From Folioceros fuciformis (taxonomy: Eukaryota > Anthocerotophyta > Anthocerotopsida > Anthocerotales): a stretch of DNA of 48,941 nucleotides. Where the stretch lies: positions 1-48,941 of the forward strand of contig JBNGIO010006268.1 in the NCBI GenBank assembly GCA_049999805.1. Direction: 5' to 3'. Of this stretch, positions 43,805 to 48,941 are shown piece after piece (the first letter of the stretch is position 1; every line of letters begins with the position of its first letter). The notes below the pieces were generated by a model that saw only the letters and a program-made list of their open reading frames with translations, had not been told where the DNA came from and searched no databases. A program made the position numbers and the translations under genes.

Positions 43805-45637
43805 TTATATATCTGAAGATCGAGCATGAGCCCTGTGAATCATGTTTTGCAGGCTGATATCAAAGGCATCCTTAAATACAGAAAGGGTTGCACCAGGCTG
43901 TGCATACAGCAGGTGAGGCATGATTTCAAGCAGAATAGTTCTCCTCATTTGTTCCAATTTAGACTCCGGCACCTGTTGGAGTATGGACACGACATCCGCC
44001 ATCCCCTTCCTCACATCCTCCTGAGGAATGTATACTGAGTAAGAATCGGAATCCTTTGGCAGGTGCCACGGATATTGAGCATAAGCGGAATAGGGATCGA
44101 AAAGAACTGGAATACAGCCAGCGATGAGGGAGTCAAAGATAGACCGTCTGGTGGGACTGTCTCCCCCTGGTTGCAAACAGAAGTGCGAATTCAGGAAGAC
44201 CTTCATGGTGGCCTCCGGCTTAAAACAGAGATGTTTGTGGCACTTCAATACCCGACACAGACTCACATTCCCCTTCTCTTCACACTGTTGAATAAGCCGA
44301 GTACGGATGTTGTTGGGGTCACCAGGCCTAGGCATCCCCGCGAAGCTGACAAGACTGTCTCTGGGACTGTTCAGTGCAAGCTGCTGCCATAACCTGATGT
44401 CGTCATCTGAGGAAGGGTGGAAATAGGTTGGATGAGGCACTCCGATATCGTTCACGTGCCAGGGGTCCCGTTCTATCAAGAGCTTTGTTAGGTTCTGCAT
44501 CTGAGGAAGATTGAGCATGCAGCTGCCCCAGGACTTAGTTTTGTTGTCTACCCTTCTGAAATCCCAGGTGATTTTGCCCAGCACAAGAACGTGATCTCTC
44601 CCACCTTTCTGATGCCACCATGTCTGCATCTCCAGCCACTGGACCAGATCGTGGGACAGTTGATCCCGCTGTTGAGTAGTAGTGTTGGAGGCAAAGTTCC
44701 AGTGCAAAACATCAAGCCCTGCATAGAAGGGGATGTAGAACAAAGAGGCAGAAGCTGGATCGGATGTCAGGCACCTGTAGTGCAGAAGTTTAGCATGAAA
44801 CAGGACCTCCAGAGAGTATTGGAGAGTCTCAAACCACCTGCCAGGAGGTACCAAAGCCTGATCATACCTCACCTTGCCCATTCCAGAATTGGAAAAGAAC
44901 ACGCAAAGACTGTGCCAGGGCATGATCGTGCTACAATTAGCAACCAAATCCACGTTGAACTTACTCGGCAGATCATAGACGTACACGTATCTCTTATCGC
45001 AAGACTCGGAACCTGTGGAATTCTGCCTGACTGTAAGAGGAGCTCCGGAAATACGGATCTTTTTCAGTTCGGCCATCACACCTGCGAGCACCTCGTGTTC
45101 CGACGACCTGCCACTGCTTCGTGCATGAAGCTTCGAATCTCTTCTAGTGTTTTCCTCGTCAGGCGTCCTGTAGCTTCCTTGCTCCCCACTGTGTTTTCCC
45201 TCCGGCGCTCTGGCCGACCGATAAGCTTGCGAGCGCAGTAATCCCATACTCCCACTCGAATACGATGCTTTCCCTTTGTCCGGATCCTCAAACGAAGAGG
45301 AAGTCAGGAGACTGACATCTCCAACAAGGTTGAAGGCGTGATGCATTCCATGCACGTTTCCCACTGGCCAAGAATCTAGAGGGTGTTCGACAGAACCTGT
45401 CTCAAGATCGATCGCCACAGAATTTCCAGCCATGTGCACAGCAACTGGGTCCGCTTGAAGAGCAGGGTTGATGGCAAACATATCTAACCAGGTATAACAT
45501 GATTCCCAACACGGAAACAAGAGCGGGGCAATAATCAAGACACTCCAAACACATACTGCGATCACCAGAAACATCGAAGGGACAACCAGCATCCGCCTAA
45601 GGCGCGCGGTGAAAGAGCTTTGACGCTTCAGCCCCAT
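43805..45637 (-). CDS. GT47 subfamily-A glycosyltransferase, MUR3-like paralogue, intronless
   Basis: 610 aa Golgi type II membrane enzyme, clearly a duplicate of the gene at 39275. It shares the N-terminal MGLxxR, the membrane span (about 19-42, PSMFLVIAVCVWSVLIIAP), CDKRYVYVYDLPSKFN opening the exostosin domain, PASASLFYIPFYAGLDVLHW, and PTRRSIFDSLIAGCIPVLFDP. The stem region (about 45-200) is the most diverged part; the catalytic domain is strongly conserved, including conserved cysteines, which implies purifying selection on both copies. The start is the first ATG of the open frame. Same strand as its paralogue and the GT47 pseudogene, so the cluster grew by tandem duplication. Substrate as for the paralogue: likely xyloglucan or a related glycan, not provable here. 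Confidence 0.94.
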   Translation of the reverse strand: MGLKRQSSFTARLRRMLVVPSMFLVIAVCVWSVLIIAPLLFPCWESCYTWLDMFAINPALQADPVAVHMAGNSVAIDLETGSVEHPLDSWPVGNVHGMHHAFNLVGDVSLLTSSSFEDPDKGKASYSSGSMGLLRSQAYRSARAPEGKHSGEQGSYRTPDEENTRRDSKLHARSSGRSSEHEVLAGVMAELKKIRISGAPLTVRQNSTGSESCDKRYVYVYDLPSKFNVDLVANCSTIMPWHSLCVFFSNSGMGKVRYDQALVPPGRWFETLQYSLEVLFHAKLLHYRCLTSDPASASLFYIPFYAGLDVLHWNFASNTTTQQRDQLSHDLVQWLEMQTWWHQKGGRDHVLVLGKITWDFRRVDNKTKSWGSCMLNLPQMQNLTKLLIERDPWHVNDIGVPHPTYFHPSSDDDIRLWQQLALNSPRDSLVSFAGMPRPGDPNNIRTRLIQQCEEKGNVSLCRVLKCHKHLCFKPEATMKVFLNSHFCLQPGGDSPTRRSIFDSLIAGCIPVLFDPYSAYAQYPWHLPKDSDSYSVYIPQEDVRKGMADVVSILQQVPESKLEQMRRTILLEIMPHLLYAQPGATLSVFKDAFDISLQNMIHRAHARSSDI

Positions 45638-46132
45638 GAATTCGTCGTGCTCCACCAAGCCCGCCAATTTCCCTCTTTCCTTCCGGAAGCCTACTACTTC
45701 CCGTTATATCACAGTCAATTCCTGGAGAAGAGTGATCGTCGCACAGAGTTGTTATATACTGTCCAGAAGCTCTGAAAGCCAGTCTGTTCCATGGATCACT
45801 TGGCAGAGAGAAAACATTGTCGATTGCTTATTAATCACCGTTGCCTACAGTTCGTAATTCTCCGCCTTCGTTTCTACAAAGAACTACCTCCACTTCCTCA
45901 AACCTACATTGGCGTGAACTCGTCCAATCAAACNNNNNNNNNNAAAGGTCAGTCACACTGGATATCTTACAAGTTCACACCCTAAGAGATGTCTTTCTAG
46001 TGTAGATACTAATTGTCACGGATGCACCCAGTCATTACAGGTCCTCCAAAACCATGTCCCGAGTTAGACTGGACAACAAGTTTCGCCACTACAAATCGTG
46101 AAAAAGACTCTCCAGGGGAAATCGTTGATGTA
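45638..46132. other. Intergenic, with a gap of 10 N
   Basis: 5' flank of the second GT47 gene. The gap at 45934-45943 shows no duplicated flanks, unlike the other three, so sequence may be missing here. No gene is supported. Confidence 0.6.
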
Positions 46133-46597
46133 CTACTTGAGCTCATCGCTCTGCTTGTCGTCTCCTAATAAAACATCCCCACATCCTAGAGCAATCTGCT
46201 GTCCATTCTGTTCAACAGCTCTTTCTTGGAGCCGGGCATGCTCTTTCTTCTCCCACTCGTGATATTGGGTACTGAGAATGATGTCCAACATAGCTCCAGT
46301 CGTGCTGAAAAATACCAGCGGAGTCAGGCTCTTCCGTCTTATACCCACTGGAATGGCGATCAATGTTCCGACTACAGAGAAAGCCCAACCCCTGCAGGTC
46401 ACCAAAGTCACACTTATCACTTCTCGTTGCCACTGGTGACTGCTCTTACATCGCCAACTGAACAATAATTGCTACAACGCAAGGAAGGTCACTCGAATGA
46501 GGCACACGAGCTCGAATTGCTTGTTAGAACAGATGGAAACAACAGACCCTTTCAAAAACTCGGGAGGTGGTGCCGCGTGCTGCTTGCTCCCTTCCAT
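46133..46597 (-). CDS. Small predicted two-span membrane protein, two exons
   Basis: Proposed exons 46597-46548 and 46391-46133 (phase 2) give 102 aa. It starts MEGSKQHAAPPPEFLKG. Two hydrophobic helices follow (WAFSVVGTLIAIPVGI and LTPLVFFSTTGAMLDIIL) joined by a basic RRKS turn, then a charged helical tail (HEWEKKEHARLQERAVEQ). The second exon is well supported by its hydrophobicity pattern and the resemblance of RGWAF...GIRR to small plant membrane proteins. The exon 1 donor (AAAGG/GTCTGT) is weaker and the first exon could differ. The function is unknown; an organelle inner-membrane or ER hairpin protein is possible. Its start lies 131 bp from that of PSF1 on the other strand. Confidence 0.68.
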
Positions 46598-46728
46598 GGT
46601 GGACGTCACGATAAGGCGTCCCAACCCTAGTATTATTTGTTTGGGATCCGGTTCGTTTCTATTTTGCGTTCAAGCAGTTCTAGAGGAGGAAGACGCGGGC
46701 TTCTGAGTTGGACTGGCAGATCGACCAC
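46598..46728. promoter_or_regulatory. Putative bidirectional promoter between the membrane-protein gene and PSF1
   Basis: Only 131 bp separate the two start codons. It contains GACGTCAC (46602-46609, ACGT-core bZIP-type site) and AACCCTAG (about 46622-46629, half telobox; teloboxes are common in plant cell-cycle and replication gene promoters). No TATA box is seen. Confidence 0.5.
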
Positions 46729-48023
46729 ATGGCGATGTATGGGAGGAAGGCGTCGTCGTTGGTGCATGAGCTGAAGGGCTGTGAGGATCACCGCATCCTT
46801 CCTTTCAAGGTGAGGAATTCGTTGCGAGCGTTGGATTCAAGTTTAAAATTTATTGTGTCGAATGTATTCTCCGTGGCGGATGGCAAGTTTAAGTGACCTA
46901 TACCACATTTCCTGGATGCACTTCCAGGAGGACATCTTCACTGGTGCTCTGGAAGACATACATGAGCACCATCAACTGGTGGAGAACCGGTTCCGGTATG
47001 TGCCCTTTGCACCACTTAACTTGCAGTCAAATTCTTTATTTGTGTTTCTGGAGGTGGCTCAGCAGTTTTCTACCTAGCGTCGGTGTCCTAAGGTGGATAT
47101 CTGCCAGGAAGATGGAGGAAGAGGGTGTAGACGTGCAGACTACTGAAGGACCAGACTATGTGGGAGGATACATTCACCATTGCAGCATACTTCGTAACAA
47201 GCGTTGTCTCTTAGCCTACGTGTATGTTGCCTACTTGGAATCAGTTCGGAAGGCCTTGTCTCAGGTTTCTGTTGCAAACCAATGCCGGTCTGATGTTTGA
47301 CAGAGTAGCTCTGAGTTTGAACAGAATCTGAATAGCTTAGACTGATGTGTTCTACAATCGTTCCTTTTTTGTGCAATTGTTTGAGACACTAGTTCAATCT
47401 AGGTCTGGAGTCGATCAGTCTCTGGATGGCGTGCAGTAGTAATCCTTTCTCCAATTTGACTTTTTAGTTTACAAACGCTGATGTATGCACACCGATTGCT
47501 TCAGGTATAATCGTGCTGAAAGGATACGTCGTCTAAGGTGGGAGCTGGGAGCCGTATTACCGCAGGACATACAGGACAAGCTGAGCCATTCAGAAAAGGA
47601 GTTCTTCAAGGACTACTCTACACTGCTGGGAACGTACATGTCGAATATAGATCTGGATCTAACCGTTGTAAGTCCAACGGGCCCTATCTCTGTCCTGCAA
47701 GTTACAGGCTTCTAGAACTTTTAGAACCATGGTGTTGACGATGAGGTCTTCAACTTTTTAGGACGCCACTCCGCCGAAGGATCCATATGTACAGGTGAGA
47801 GTCTTGGAGAGCGTTGGAGAGGTGTTGGTGGGGGACCAATCAACATCACTTATCCGCAACTCCATCCATTTCATGACTCGCACTGAAGCGGAACCTCTCG
47901 TCGCACAGGTCATATCCACGTATCTTGAAGGTTGCAAGCCGCATTTTTTGTTGCAACAAGTGACAGCTGGTGACACTCCTTTTCCGTCTCTGATAGGGTC
48001 TCCTTGAGGAGGTGCTCGAGTAG
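46729..48023 (+). CDS. PSF1: PSF1 (GINS complex subunit 1), six exons
   Basis: Subunit of the GINS tetramer, part of the CMG replicative helicase (CDC45-MCM2-7-GINS) needed for DNA replication. Exons 46729-46809, 46928-46995, 47108-47221, 47505-47667, 47762-47908 and 47997-48023 join in frame to 199 aa, the family length. A second ATG two codons later (46735) gives the family-typical MYGRKAS start. Diagnostic stretches are MEEEGVDVQTT, HHCSILRNKRCLLAYV, YNRAERIRRLRWELG, SEKEFFKDYSTLL, PPKDPYVQVRVL, and RNSIHFMTRTEAEPLVAQ. The last exon is tiny (GLLEEVLE then stop), matching the family C-terminus. It is divergent from a small membrane-protein gene over a very short shared promoter. Confidence 0.96.
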
Positions 48024-48628
48024 TGAAGTAAAATGTTGAGGGAGAACCCGAAACCAGTGATTCAACTCCAGCTGTCGCAGTAAGTAGTGGTCGCAACACA
48101 TGCATTTCAAATAGAGGAATCTGTATTTGGTCGTGTTTTCTCTAACAATTTTCGTCGTTCTTCCTGAACCTCGAATCCAGCTCTAGCTCTGATATTACCT
48201 CGACTGGGCCTACAGTCACTGGCGAATGGACTACTAATCATCACCCTGAATGAACTCTGCAACGTCCTCGGTTGTGAATGTGCCCTTGCCCTTTGTTTGC
48301 CCGTCTCTCCAAGAGGGGTGTTCTGTCACGTTTAGCGTCAAAACTGGAACGTCCTCGTATATCATGAAATGCGACGTAATTAAGCTGTCAGTGCATTTTC
48401 TTCCTCACAAGAGGGAAAGGGGATCTTACTTATGGTGAACCCTGTAATTGTCTCAAGTACTGCCTCCCCGTGTTTTGCAAATAGCGGACGATACCGAGAG
48501 GAGGAAAAACTGGCAAATTCAGCCAAGAGGCAAGCCAAGTACGCATTCTATTCCATCGTGACCTCCTTCCAAACCTGAGGCGGAGCAGCATGGTCCTGCA
48601 CCAACAAGCTCGACAGCCGAAAAATTCC
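48024..48628. other. Spacer between convergent PSF1 and lectin-domain genes
   Basis: Holds two 3' flanks. No gene is supported. Confidence 0.5.
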
Positions 48629-48941
48629 TCAGTTACGTGCATCTGCGGTGGACCACATTGGTAATCCCGACGACGTCCTGACCACAAATTGGCCATCCTT
48701 CTGCAACACAGCAGAGAAAATATTCGGACTCACAACCCCCCGCGGCCGGGGGCAACAGCTCCACACCTGAACATTCTCTTGACTGTTGATCACCAAATTG
48801 CCGTTTTTCTGCATAGCAAGAAAGCAGCCAGTACCAGCCCCAGCAGTCCCTGACGACCAAGCCTTCCCCTCGAATCCAAACGCCTTGAAACGCTTCCACA
48901 ACACCAGGTCGCAATCCTCCCGCATCTGCAACCTATACAGT
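48629..48941 (-). CDS. Bulb-type (GNA-like) lectin domain protein, partial at window edge
   Basis: C-terminal piece of about 103 residues, open to the window end, so the start lies outside. It reads LYRLQMREDCDLVLW, then FLAMQKNGNLVINS and SAVLQKDGQFVVR, with WSS, VWSCC and MWST strand ends. This is the three-fold beta-prism pattern of mannose-binding bulb lectins. The usual mannose site QxDxNxVxY is degenerate in each repeat (QMREDCDLVLW, QKNGNLVI, QKDGQFVV), so sugar binding is uncertain. It could be a free secreted lectin or the end of a longer protein. The stop codon is at 48629-48631. Confidence 0.82.
   Translation of the reverse strand, partial: LYRLQMREDCDLVLWKRFKAFGFEGKAWSSGTAGAGTGCFLAMQKNGNLVINSQENVQVWSCCPRPRGVVSPNIFSAVLQKDGQFVVRTSSGLPMWSTADARN

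Noticed and set aside
1-48941. tRNA, rRNA, CRISPR or prokaryotic operon features
   Set aside because: I looked for tRNA B-box-like motifs and regular spacer arrays and saw none that held up; the window is eukaryotic.

Overview
This window is nuclear DNA from a land plant. The evidence is GT-AG introns of mostly 60-300 bp, plant-type serpin, VPS16/VCL1, TRRAP and MUR3-like GT47 genes, AT-rich spacers, and no operons or Shine-Dalgarno sites. Gene density is about one per 4-5 kb, which suggests a compact seed-free plant genome (bryophyte, hornwort or lycophyte-like). That placement is an inference; the sequence alone does not identify the species. Four runs of N mark assembly gaps. Three of them have the same sequence on both sides, so they are probably unmerged contig overlaps.

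Layout. 1-5.3 kb: minisatellite, a two-exon LR-type serpin (+), and an intronless divergent TATA-binding-protein paralogue (-). 5.8-14 kb: an inverted pair consisting of a broken copy (+, 5.8-7.9 kb) and an intact 13-exon copy (-, 9.9-14.0 kb) of a plant sn1-diacylglycerol-lipase-like gene. 14.7-18.6 kb: intronless VPS16 (+) and a small conserved two-exon gene (+). 20.6-37.0 kb: the complete 35-exon TRRAP/Tra1 gene (-), with an unusual Gln-Ala dipeptide repeat and an assembly duplication inside one exon. 37.8-45.6 kb: a minus-strand cluster with a Cys-rich secreted protein, a GT47 pseudogene, two intronless MUR3-like GT47 genes, and a small secreted acidic peptide precursor between them. 46.1-48.9 kb: a small membrane-protein gene (-) divergent from the GINS subunit PSF1 (+), then the edge of a bulb-lectin-domain gene (-).

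I rebuilt exon-intron structures by hand from GT/AG sites, intron phase and known family sequences. Every junction in the lipase, TRRAP, PSF1, serpin and the small secreted genes keeps the reading frame. The genes do not form one pathway. They are housekeeping genes (vesicle tethering, chromatin acetylation, replication) mixed with fast-evolving secreted and cell-wall genes. The most interesting items are the divergent TBP paralogue, the secreted peptide precursor whose C-terminal motif recurs downstream, the Cys-rich secreted protein, and the TRRAP Gln-Ala repeat.
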